A DNA stretch of 64,000 bases from Flavobacterium sp. (lineage in GTDB: Bacteria; Bacteroidota; Bacteroidia; Flavobacteriales; Flavobacteriaceae), in NCBI RefSeq assembly GCF_024305175.1, contig NZ_JAMWYY010000006.1, positions 1 through 64,000 of the forward strand, read 5' to 3'. Both the position numbers and the translations under genes were made by a program. Under the pieces are notes generated by a model, which saw nothing but the letters and a program-made list of their open reading frames with translations, had not been told where the DNA came from and made no database searches. This document shows, one piece after another, positions 23,094 to 30,611 of this stretch (within the stretch, counting starts at the first letter, position 1; each line of letters opens with the position of its first letter).

Positions 23094-24225
23094 ATTTTAT
23101 TTCACCGGCAAGGCTTTTGTGAAGAAAAGCCATTTTCCCGTTTCTCGTAATAATATGCAGCCAGTCTTGGTGCTGTCCTAAAAGCTGAACTGTATCATTA
23201 GCGGTAAGCTGCCCGATAGCATTAAATGAAGTTGAAGGCCCCTGTCTTAAATTGGCCGTTGCCTTTGCCTTTAATTGCGAAACATTGTAATTAAATGTAA
23301 ATCCCGAAACTTCAGGTTTATCTGTCTTAAAAACAAATGGTAACGGGTTTACTGCACCCCGCCCGGTGTAAATACCAAAGTGAAGGTGCGGAGGCGTAAA
23401 CCTGGCATTACCTGTGTTGCCCACAAAACCAAGTGTGTCGCCTGTTTTTACAGTTGCACTGCCATCCACGGCTATACTGTCTAAATGGGCATAGTATAAA
23501 GACTTACCGAGCAATCCGTCACGCAGCCATACCTGCTTGCCGCCAAGCCCCCGCTCGCCAGTATAAGTTATAAAACCATCGGTAACCGCTACAACAGGTG
23601 TACCCTTTTTGGCAAAAATATCAATACCCTCATGCCGCCGCTTTCCACCGTCACGCTCCATACCCCAAAAACTGCCTACATCGGAGTTGCCTTTTCCTGC
23701 TACGGGGAAATCATATTGCGGGCGTTTGTAAATACTAATAGTAAAAGGCGTATCGGCTGCAATTTCGGGCTGGATGATAACTTTATAAGTGCCTGAAGAT
23801 TCAGGTATATATTCAAGCCTTGTATGGTTTATAGCCGCTTTTTCGGATTTGGTTCTGTTAGTGTTTAACACTTCCATAAATACCCGTTGTGCTGAAGAGT
23901 CTTTTATAATTTCGGCAATAAGCACTTCGCCTTCTTCGAGTGTAATGTCATACGTATAAACCTCATCAATATCCGCATTGAATTTCCCCTTTTCGACATA
24001 GGGGAGGTTTACCGAAATACTGTCGTTAAGTGCTGCCTGATAAGCATCATGCCAGTTGCTGTATGCCTGTTCGTTGTCTTTAAACTCCCTTTTATATATT
24101 TCACGTGCTGTTGGGTTAGTAATAGAGTCGGTTACTTTCTGAATACCGGAACAGCCTGAACATTGCAATACCAGAAAAATTAAAAGTATTGTGCCGGCTA
24201 AATATATGTATATCCTGTTTTTCAC
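23092..24225 (-). CDS. M23 family metallopeptidase with C-terminal SH3b domain
   Basis: A 377-residue envelope protein. The N-terminus is a hydrophobic signal ending in 'LQCSGCSG', probably a lipoprotein signal. Residues about 170-290 are an M23 (LytM) domain with 'RRHEGIDIFAKKGTPV' (HxxxD zinc ligands), 'KSLYYAHLDSI' and 'PPHLHFGIY' (HxH). Residues about 315-377 are a bacterial SH3-type domain ('ANLRQGPSTSFNAIGQL'). Residues 60-165 look like a pre-peptidase beta-sandwich ('GTYKVIIQPEIAADTPFTISIY'). It likely cuts peptidoglycan cross-links, and the zinc ligands are intact. It is followed on the opposite strand by the YceI terminator. Confidence 0.92.
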   Translation of the reverse strand: MKNRIYIYLAGTILLIFLVLQCSGCSGIQKVTDSITNPTAREIYKREFKDNEQAYSNWHDAYQAALNDSISVNLPYVEKGKFNADIDEVYTYDITLEEGEVLIAEIIKDSSAQRVFMEVLNTNRTKSEKAAINHTRLEYIPESSGTYKVIIQPEIAADTPFTISIYKRPQYDFPVAGKGNSDVGSFWGMERDGGKRRHEGIDIFAKKGTPVVAVTDGFITYTGERGLGGKQVWLRDGLLGKSLYYAHLDSIAVDGSATVKTGDTLGFVGNTGNARFTPPHLHFGIYTGRGAVNPLPFVFKTDKPEVSGFTFNYNVSQLKAKATANLRQGPSTSFNAIGQLTANDTVQLLGQHQDWLHIITRNGKMAFLHKSLAGEIK

Positions 24226-24280
24226 ACTTAATTTTAAGCATGAATTGTGCCACTAAACGTTAAAAAAATTAACTGGGAAG

Positions 24281-25327
24281 CTACTCATCCCCCTCAAACT
24301 CACGCGATTTAGAATATACACGCCATTTTTCGATACACTCCTGCATATCGGCAGGTATCTCGGTATCAAAGCGTATAAACTCTTTTGTAACAGGGTGCTC
24401 AAAGCCAAGTGTTTTGGCGTGCAGTGCCTGGCGCGGCAATACTTTAAAGCAGTTCTCTATAAATTGTTTGTATTTAGTAAAGGTAGTACCTTTAAGGATG
24501 TTGTCGCCGCCATAGCGGGCATCATTAAAGAGTGTGTGCCCTATATACTTCATGTGCACACGTATCTGGTGGGTGCGCCCTGTTTCGAGCTTGCACGAAA
24601 CAAGGGTAACATAACCAAAACGTTCTATAACTTTGTAGTGTGTAACAGCAGGCTTGCCTTCGCTGCCATCGGGGTAAACCGTATTTTGCATCCTGTCTTT
24701 AGGGTGGCGGCCTATATGGCCTTCTATTGTACCGCTATCCTGCTCTACATTGCCCCAAACAAGCGCTATATATTCCCTCTCGCTTGTTTTTTCAGAAAAC
24801 TGGCGCGTAAGGTGTGCCATAGCCTGCTCGGTTTTTGCAATAACCAAAAGCCCTGACGTGTCTTTATCGATACGGTGCACCAGCCCCGGCCTTTCGCTGC
24901 TGTTCATGGGCAGGTTCTCAAAATGGTAGGCCAGTGCATTAACCAGCGTGCCGGAATAGTTGCCGTGCCCGGGATGCACAACCATACCTGCGGGTTTATT
25001 TACCACAAGCAACTGGTCGTCTTCATATTCAATATCCAACGGAATATTCTCCGGTTCAAGCAGGTATTCATAAGGCGGATGCGAAAGCAGCACGCGCACC
25101 ACATCATTAGCCTTAACTTTGTAATTCGATTTTACAGGAACATCATTAACATAAATGTTACCTGCTGACGCAGCCTGCTGTATTTTATTGCGGGTGGCGT
25201 TCTCTACAAGGTTCATCAGGAATTTATCTACACGCAGGGGTGCCTGCCCCTTACCTGCTTCAAAACGGAAATGTTCGTACAGTTCGTCTTCTTCCTGCTG
25301 CTCTATAATGGTATTAATTTTCTTCAA
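24281..25327 (-). CDS. rluD: RluA/RluD-type 23S rRNA pseudouridine synthase
   Basis: A 348-residue protein. The longest frame adds 26 codons that lie wholly inside the upstream PASTA gene; the TTG at 25327 (giving MKKINTIIEQQEED) is the best start and overlaps the PASTA stop by 14 bases. An S4 RNA-binding domain (about 25-85, 'PLRVDKFLMNLVENATRNKIQ') is followed by the catalytic domain with 'RPGLVHRIDKDTSGLLVIAK' holding the catalytic Asp, and 'GRTHQIRVHMKYIGHTLFND'. It makes pseudouridines in helix 69 or related sites of 23S rRNA. It is coupled to the PASTA gene. Confidence 0.93.
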   Translation of the reverse strand: MKKINTIIEQQEEDELYEHFRFEAGKGQAPLRVDKFLMNLVENATRNKIQQAASAGNIYVNDVPVKSNYKVKANDVVRVLLSHPPYEYLLEPENIPLDIEYEDDQLLVVNKPAGMVVHPGHGNYSGTLVNALAYHFENLPMNSSERPGLVHRIDKDTSGLLVIAKTEQAMAHLTRQFSEKTSEREYIALVWGNVEQDSGTIEGHIGRHPKDRMQNTVYPDGSEGKPAVTHYKVIERFGYVTLVSCKLETGRTHQIRVHMKYIGHTLFNDARYGGDNILKGTTFTKYKQFIENCFKVLPRQALHAKTLGFEHPVTKEFIRFDTEIPADMQECIEKWRVYSKSREFEGDE

Positions 25328-25931
25328 CGATTTCTGTGTCTTGTGCGTTACTGTCTGTATCCTCTTCTTCCTCGGTATAGCCGGTTTTACCATCGCCAAG
25401 CACAAGGTCTATTTTACTTGCTTTCTTTACCATGTCGCCTGCTTTTAGCTTTTTGCCGTTCTGCGACATTTCAAGCACCACATCTTTAGCAAGATAGGGC
25501 TTATAAGTTACTTTACCTTCATCAAGCCCGGCGGCTTTTAATGTTGGTAAAGCCTGCCTGTAAGTTTTCTGTACGAGGTCGGGCACACGTATGTCGTTAT
25601 ATCCACCTGCATTTACTTTTATATACACCTTCCTGTTTTCCTTTACATTTACGTTGGGCAGCGGGTCCTGCTGCACCACACTGTACGGCGGAAAGTCTTT
25701 ATTAAAATCTACCGTATCAAGTACTACATACTCAAGATCTATCGCTTCAAGCGTTGTACCCACTTTCTCAACCGACATTTTAGCAAGGTTAGGCACGGGT
25801 ATTTCCTGTCCGTGGTTGGTAGTGCTGTCCAGCCATTTAAGGGCTGCAAATACTACTATTATAATAATGCCTACGGCTATGCCAAGCTGTATGACAAAAG
25901 TTTTACTCTTCAGGAAATTCTTTAGGCTCAT
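25314..25931 (-). CDS. PASTA-domain membrane protein
   Basis: A 205-residue protein with one N-terminal membrane helix (about 13-31) and two to three PASTA repeats outside: 'VPNLAKMSVEKVGTTLEAI', 'VPDLVQKTYRQALPTLKAAGL' and 'VLEMSQNGKKLKAGDMVKKAS'. It ends in an acidic tail rich in Glu and Asp. PASTA domains bind peptidoglycan stem peptides or beta-lactams in Gram-positive kinases; this stand-alone type is common in Bacteroidota beside ddl and rluD. Its role is likely in cell-wall sensing. It is divergent from ddl. Confidence 0.9.
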   Translation of the reverse strand: MSLKNFLKSKTFVIQLGIAVGIIIIVVFAALKWLDSTTNHGQEIPVPNLAKMSVEKVGTTLEAIDLEYVVLDTVDFNKDFPPYSVVQQDPLPNVNVKENRKVYIKVNAGGYNDIRVPDLVQKTYRQALPTLKAAGLDEGKVTYKPYLAKDVVLEMSQNGKKLKAGDMVKKASKIDLVLGDGKTGYTEEEEDTDSNAQDTEIVEEN

Positions 25932-25947
25932 GTATCCACAATTTTGG

Positions 25948-25955
25948 CAAAGATA
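25948..25955 (-). promoter_or_regulatory. -7 element (TATCTTTG) of the PASTA-rluD unit
   Basis: A perfect TAnnTTTG on the minus strand, 17 bases before the PASTA start. The -33 element is not clear. Confidence 0.45.
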
Positions 25956-25993
25956 TAAATAATACCAAACTTATAAGTTTGAATAAATAATGA

Positions 25994-26001
25994 TATTTTT
26001 G
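25994..26001 (+). promoter_or_regulatory. -7 element (TATTTTTG) of the ddl operon
   Basis: A perfect TAnnTTTG on the plus strand 32 bases before the ddl start; the intergenic region of about 100 bases thus has divergent promoters. No normal -33 triplet was found. Confidence 0.45.
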
Positions 26002-26032
26002 TGTTTAACAAACCTAACACTAACGCAGGCCA

Positions 26033-27010
26033 ATGAAAAATGTTGCCATTATTATGGGCGGGTACTCCAGCGAGTACCAAATATCAATTAAAAGCGGTAA
26101 TGTTGTTTATAAATCGCTCGACAGGTCTAAATACCATCCATACAGGGTACATATATTACAAGAAAAATGGGTAATGGTGGATGATGATGAAAATGAATAC
26201 CCTGTAAACAGGCACGACTTTTCGGTTGACCATGACGGACATAAGGTAACTTTTGATGTGGTTTTTAATGCCATACACGGCACACCGGGTGAAGACGGGC
26301 TTATACAAGCCTACCTGGAGCTGTTGGTCATACCGCAAACATCCTGCGGGTTTTACCAGGCGGGGCTTACTTTTAACAAGCGCGATTTGCTAAGCGTTTT
26401 AAAGCCTTATGGTATAAAAACTGCGGTTTCGCATTACATAAACCTGGGCGATGTAATAGATGTTGAGGGTATATTAAGTAAAATAGGGCTGCCCTGCTTT
26501 GTTAAGCCAAATAAGTCCGGTTCAAGTTTTGGTATTTCTAAAGTTAAGGAGCAGGAAGAATTTATGCCTGCCATAGAGAAAGCTTTTAAAGAGGATAGCG
26601 AGATATTAATTGAGAGTTTTCTTGACGGAACAGAAGTTTCGGTAGGTGTTATTAACTATAAGGGCGAAGTTAAGGTACTACCGATAACAGAAATTGTATC
26701 TGAAAATGAGTTTTTTGATTATGAGGCAAAGTACCTTGGGCAGTCGCAGGAAATAACCCCTGCAAGGATAGATGATGATATGAGCGCAAAAGTAGCTGCA
26801 ATAGCAAAAAAGGTATACCAGATACTGAAAATGGAAGGCTTTTCGCGCAGCGAATATATAATTGTAAATGGCGATCCACACCTGTTAGAAGTAAACACCG
26901 TGCCGGGTTTAACCGAAGAAAGCATACTGCCGCAACAGGCGCGCGAGGCGGGTATTACACTGCCTGAATTATTTGATAATGCCATACAACTGGCTTTAAG
27001 GAATAAGTAA
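26033..27010 (+). CDS. ddl: D-alanine-D-alanine ligase
   Basis: A 325-residue ATP-grasp enzyme. 'VAIIMGGYSSEYQISIKSG' is the Ddl N-terminal signature, 'FNAIHGTPGEDG' follows, then 'PCFVKPNKSGSSFGISKV' (ATP lysine and glycine loop), 'LIESFLDGTEVSVGV', 'FSRSEYII' and 'LLEVNTVPGLTEESILPQQA', which is the end of the active site. It joins two D-alanines for peptidoglycan. It leads an operon that continues with DUF433, DUF5615 and coaD. Confidence 0.95.
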   Translation: MKNVAIIMGGYSSEYQISIKSGNVVYKSLDRSKYHPYRVHILQEKWVMVDDDENEYPVNRHDFSVDHDGHKVTFDVVFNAIHGTPGEDGLIQAYLELLVIPQTSCGFYQAGLTFNKRDLLSVLKPYGIKTAVSHYINLGDVIDVEGILSKIGLPCFVKPNKSGSSFGISKVKEQEEFMPAIEKAFKEDSEILIESFLDGTEVSVGVINYKGEVKVLPITEIVSENEFFDYEAKYLGQSQEITPARIDDDMSAKVAAIAKKVYQILKMEGFSRSEYIIVNGDPHLLEVNTVPGLTEESILPQQAREAGITLPELFDNAIQLALRNK

Positions 27011-27021
27011 AAAAATGAGTT

Positions 27022-27246
27022 ATGATAAATTATAAAGACTACATAACAATAGATGCGAATATCAGGTTTGGTAAGCCTGTTATTTTGGGTACGCGAATAG
27101 CTGTATATGATGTTTTAAGCTGGTTTGCAAGCGGCATGACTGTTGAAGAAATTATAGAAGATTATCCGGAACTAAATAAAGAGCAGATACAGGCATGTTT
27201 TGCCTATGCGGCAGACAAAGAACATAAAATAAGTATAGCTTCGTGA
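27022..27246 (+). CDS. DUF433 antitoxin
   Basis: A 74-residue protein that is one DUF433 domain: 'ITIDANIRFGKPVILGTRIAVYDVL', 'GMTVEEIIEDYPELNKEQIQACFAYAADKE'. DUF433 proteins act as antitoxins or transcription repressors paired with DUF5615 toxins. It starts 11 bases after ddl and overlaps the toxin gene by four bases (GTGA), the usual TA arrangement. The sequence is visibly more AT-rich than ddl and coaD. Confidence 0.92.
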   Translation: MINYKDYITIDANIRFGKPVILGTRIAVYDVLSWFASGMTVEEIIEDYPELNKEQIQACFAYAADKEHKISIAS

Positions 27247-27584
27247 AACTTTTATTTGACCAGAATATTTCTTTTAGAGTTATTTCGCGCATACAACACA
27301 ATTTTAACGAGGCACAACAGGTTAGGCAGCTTGCATTAGAAAATGCATGGGATACTACAATATGGCAGTATGCAAAAGATAATGACTATACAATTGTTAC
27401 TTTTGATTCTGACTTTTTTGATTTATGCAGTATAAAAGGACATCCACCTAAAATAATATGGCTCAGGTTGGGTAATACCTCAACAAATTATATTGCAGAA
27501 ATAATTAACCAAAAGGCTGAAATAATTTCTGATTTTATAGAAAAACCAGAATATGAAAATATAGCCTGCTTAGAAATAAGATAA
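27243..27584 (+). CDS. DUF5615 PIN-like toxin
   Basis: A 113-residue protein with the DUF5615/PIN-like pattern: 'KLLFDQNISFRVISRI', 'AWDTTIWQYAKDNDYTIVTFDSDFFD' and 'PPKIIWLRLGNTST'. The acidic residues Asp6, the DxD-type 'FDSDF' and others could form the nuclease metal site. It starts with GTG overlapping the antitoxin and its stop codon abuts the coaD ATG with no gap, so toxin, antitoxin and coaD are on one transcript. The whole pair sits between two essential genes, which is unusual. Confidence 0.9.
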   Translation: MKLLFDQNISFRVISRIQHNFNEAQQVRQLALENAWDTTIWQYAKDNDYTIVTFDSDFFDLCSIKGHPPKIIWLRLGNTSTNYIAEIINQKAEIISDFIEKPEYENIACLEIR

Positions 27585-28040
27585 ATGAAAACAGCAGTAT
27601 TCCCAGGGTCGTTTGACCCGATAACATTAGGCCACTATGACATTATAAAAAGAGGCGTTAAGCTCTTTGATAAGATAATTGTGGCCATAGGTGTAAATGC
27701 CGAAAAGAAATATATGTTCCCCATAGAAGAGCGCAAGCGTTTTATAGAGGAAGCCTTTAAGGATGAACCTAAAATTGAGGTTATTACTTATGAAGGCTTA
27801 ACAATAGACCTTTGCCAGAAAGTAGGCGCTAAATTTATATTGCGCGGGCTGCGTAACCCTGCCGACTTCGAATTTGAAAAGGCTATTGCCCACACCAACC
27901 GGGAGCTTAGTAAAATAGAAACGGTATTCCTGCTTACGGCTGCGAGAACATCTTACATTAGTTCGAGCATAGTGCGCGATGTATTGCGTAACGGCGGTGA
28001 TTATACCATACTGGTGCCTGACTCTGTCAGGGTAAAATAA
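27585..28040 (+). CDS. coaD: Pantetheine-phosphate adenylyltransferase
   Basis: A 151-residue enzyme with the nucleotidyltransferase signature 'AVFPGSFDPITLGHYDII' (T/HxGH variant with TLGH), 'RGLRNPADFEFEKAIAHTNREL' and 'TSYISSSIVRDVLRNGGDY' (ISSSxxR). It makes dephospho-CoA from pantetheine phosphate and ATP, and is a regulatory step in CoA synthesis. Length is normal. It begins directly after the toxin stop codon, so its translation may depend on the TA pair. Confidence 0.96.
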   Translation: MKTAVFPGSFDPITLGHYDIIKRGVKLFDKIIVAIGVNAEKKYMFPIEERKRFIEEAFKDEPKIEVITYEGLTIDLCQKVGAKFILRGLRNPADFEFEKAIAHTNRELSKIETVFLLTAARTSYISSSIVRDVLRNGGDYTILVPDSVRVK

Positions 28041-28041
28041 T

Positions 28042-29778
28042 ATGTATATGAGAATCCTGCTCCTGTTGTTTATCTTTTCTGCTAATCTTTTTGCACAAAA
28101 AAATATGTATTTAACGCCATACGAAAAAGGCAATGGCAACCAAACTGCCACCTATAATGAGGTTATTGCTTATTTTAAGCAACTGGATAACAGTTTTGAA
28201 AGCATCAGTATGCAGGAAATGGGCCTTACCGATAGTGGCGAGCCATTACATATAGTTATTTATAATCCTGATAAGGTATTTGACTTTGATAAAATAGATA
28301 AAGAAAAAGCAGTACTTCTCATTAATAATGGCATTCACCCCGGCGAACCCGATGGTATAGATGCTACAATGATGCTGTACCGCGATTTGGCAACAGGCAA
28401 AATTGCAGCACCAAGAAACACGGTAATTGTAAATATACCTGTTTATAATATTGGCGGTGCGCTTAACCGCAACCCGCATACCCGCGCCAACCAGAACGGC
28501 CCCGAAAGTTATGGCTTTCGCGGTAATGCCCGTAATTATGACCTGAACCGTGATTTTGTTAAGTGCGATACCCGCAACGCGCGCAGCTTTGCAGCAATTT
28601 TTCATAAAGTACAGCCGGATATTTTTATAGATAACCACGTAAGCAATGGCGCCGACTACCAGTACACGCTCACCTATATTGAAACACATCATCAAAAGCT
28701 GGGCAGTAAACTCGGCGATTTTTTTACAGATGAAATGATGCCTGAAGTACTGGCTGCCCTTAAAAATAAAGGCATTGAGGCAACGCCTTATGTAAATGTA
28801 CATGATGATATGCCGGATGGCGGTTTTGATAAGTTTATGGATCATCCGCGTTATTCTACCGGTTATGCCTCGCTGTTTAATGTGCCTGGCTCTATGCCCG
28901 AAACACATATGCTAAAGGAATATCCGGCACGGGTAAAGGTTACGTATGAGTATATGCTGGAATCGTTGCTGTACATAGACAAGAATAGTAAAAAGATAAA
29001 AACACTGCGCAACGAAAACCTCAATCAATTTAAACCTTCGCTAAACTATACATTGCAATGGCAACCAGACCGCGAAAAGGTAACACAATTCCCTTTCCTG
29101 GGTTATGAAGGCGGTTATAAAAAGAGCGAAGTTACAGGTGCAGACAGGCTGTATTATGACCGCAGCAAACCATTTAAAAAGGATGTTCCCTATTATACCG
29201 AATACAAACCGATTGTAAAAGTTGAAATTCCGGGAGAGTATATCATTCCGCAGCAATGGTGGGAAGTAATTGATCTTTTAAAACTGAACGGCATAAAAAT
29301 GCAGCAATTAACCAAAGATGCCGAATTTAAAGTGGAGAGTTACCGCATTAAAAGTTATGAAACCTCATCTTATCCTTATGAAGGGCATTACCCGCACAGT
29401 AATGTTCAGGTAGAAAAAAGCTATGAAACAGTAAAGTTCAGGAAAGGAGATTATATAGTAAGTACCAGCCAGCCCGGTGTAAAATATATTGTTGAAATGC
29501 TGGAGCCGCAGGGCATTGATTCTTTCTTTAACTGGAACTTTTTTGATGCCATACTGCAACAGAAAGAATATTTTTCTGCTTATGTGTTTGAGGATACCGC
29601 AGCGCAACTGCTTAAAGATAATGCAGCCTTAAGAGCAGAATTCGAAAAAAAGAAAGCAGAGGATAATAAATTTGCAGCCAGTCCCGAAGCACAACTCGAC
29701 TGGATATACCGCCACTCTGAATATTATGAGAAATCTCATATGCAATATCCTGTATATCGCAAAATGAAGATGCTGTGA
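28042..29778 (+). CDS. Secreted M14-family zinc carboxypeptidase
   Basis: A 578-residue protein with a signal peptide (about 1-19, ends FAQ). The M14 catalytic part starts with 'IHPGEPDGIDATMMLYRDL' (zinc His and Glu), then 'NARNYDLNRDFVKCDT' (substrate Arg/Asn) and 'FIDNHVSNGADYQYTLTY' (zinc His). A long C-terminal part (about 330-578) is of unknown fold. It would cut C-terminal amino acids from peptides in the periplasm or outside. An ATG two codons later is an equal start choice. Its end overlaps the next gene by four bases (GTGA). Confidence 0.9.
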   Translation: MYMRILLLLFIFSANLFAQKNMYLTPYEKGNGNQTATYNEVIAYFKQLDNSFESISMQEMGLTDSGEPLHIVIYNPDKVFDFDKIDKEKAVLLINNGIHPGEPDGIDATMMLYRDLATGKIAAPRNTVIVNIPVYNIGGALNRNPHTRANQNGPESYGFRGNARNYDLNRDFVKCDTRNARSFAAIFHKVQPDIFIDNHVSNGADYQYTLTYIETHHQKLGSKLGDFFTDEMMPEVLAALKNKGIEATPYVNVHDDMPDGGFDKFMDHPRYSTGYASLFNVPGSMPETHMLKEYPARVKVTYEYMLESLLYIDKNSKKIKTLRNENLNQFKPSLNYTLQWQPDREKVTQFPFLGYEGGYKKSEVTGADRLYYDRSKPFKKDVPYYTEYKPIVKVEIPGEYIIPQQWWEVIDLLKLNGIKMQQLTKDAEFKVESYRIKSYETSSYPYEGHYPHSNVQVEKSYETVKFRKGDYIVSTSQPGVKYIVEMLEPQGIDSFFNWNFFDAILQQKEYFSAYVFEDTAAQLLKDNAALRAEFEKKKAEDNKFAASPEAQLDWIYRHSEYYEKSHMQYPVYRKMKML

Positions 29779-30491
29779 AATTAGAATTCCATCCAAAATT
29801 ATTCTTTTACTTAACGCTCGGTTTTGTACTCGCAACTGTTATCGGTACAGTAAGCCATGAAGGCGGGCATTATATTGTTGCCAAATCTTTAGGTTTTAAT
29901 CCGCACTTAGGCTATGCATACGTAAACTATTCAGATAGCAAAAACATAGAGGCGGTTAAACAGTATTATAAAGACAACAAGAAGGCAATAAAAGACCAGG
30001 ATTCGGACAAACGAAAACATTTTGACGAACTCAAAGATAAATATTATCCCAAACGATGGGAATCATTTTTAATAACATTAGGAGGCCCACTGCAAACTAT
30101 GCTCACAGGAAGCATCGGTGCATTACTTTTATGGTTCAGGCGAAAAGACATCATAGCAACGGGGATTTCCTTTAAACAATGGATATTTGTATTCCTTGCC
30201 TTCTTTTGGTCGCGCGAAATATTTAACCTGCTTGGTTCAATTCCGGCTTATATAAGCGGCCGTGGCGCAAACCTTCGCGGAGACGAACCAAAACTTGCAA
30301 AAATGCTTGGTTGGCCTTCTTGGTCGGTAGCACTCCTTTTTGCATTTATGGGTGCCGTAATATTATTATGGGTAACTTTTTACATCATTCCTAAGAAAGA
30401 ACGGCTCACCTTTATACTCGCGGGGCCGTTGGGTGCAGCAATAGGTTGGTGGTTTTGGCTGATAAAATTTGGCCCTGTATTACTACCTTAA
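29775..30491 (+). CDS. M50-like membrane metallopeptidase candidate
   Basis: A 238-residue protein with five or six predicted helices. Helix 1 ends in 'VIGTVSHEGGHYIVAKSLGF', where HEGGH fits the HExxH zinc motif of site-2 proteases, in or just after a membrane helix. A long charged loop (about 60-85) and later helices 'WIFVFLAFFWSREIFNLLGSIPAY' and 'WSVALLFAFMGAVILLWVTF' follow. The third zinc ligand (LDG or NxxPxxxxDG in M50) is not obvious; 'NLLGSIPAYISG' is the nearest candidate. Start is GTG overlapping the M14 stop. It could also be an inactive homologue. Confidence 0.65.
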   Translation: MKLEFHPKLFFYLTLGFVLATVIGTVSHEGGHYIVAKSLGFNPHLGYAYVNYSDSKNIEAVKQYYKDNKKAIKDQDSDKRKHFDELKDKYYPKRWESFLITLGGPLQTMLTGSIGALLLWFRRKDIIATGISFKQWIFVFLAFFWSREIFNLLGSIPAYISGRGANLRGDEPKLAKMLGWPSWSVALLFAFMGAVILLWVTFYIIPKKERLTFILAGPLGAAIGWWFWLIKFGPVLLP

Positions 30492-30611
30492 GAATTCTTA
30501 ACTTTTAGAAAACACATTACAGGAGATGTTAATACAGCATTCCTTTTTAGTTAATCTTTAATTAAAATACAACACTGATTTTTGTAGCTATTATTAACAA
30601 ACTACTAAATC

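Noticed and set aside
28246..28908. 220-codon minus-strand frame
   Set aside because: It is antisense to the M14 peptidase gene, whose zinc motifs are clear.
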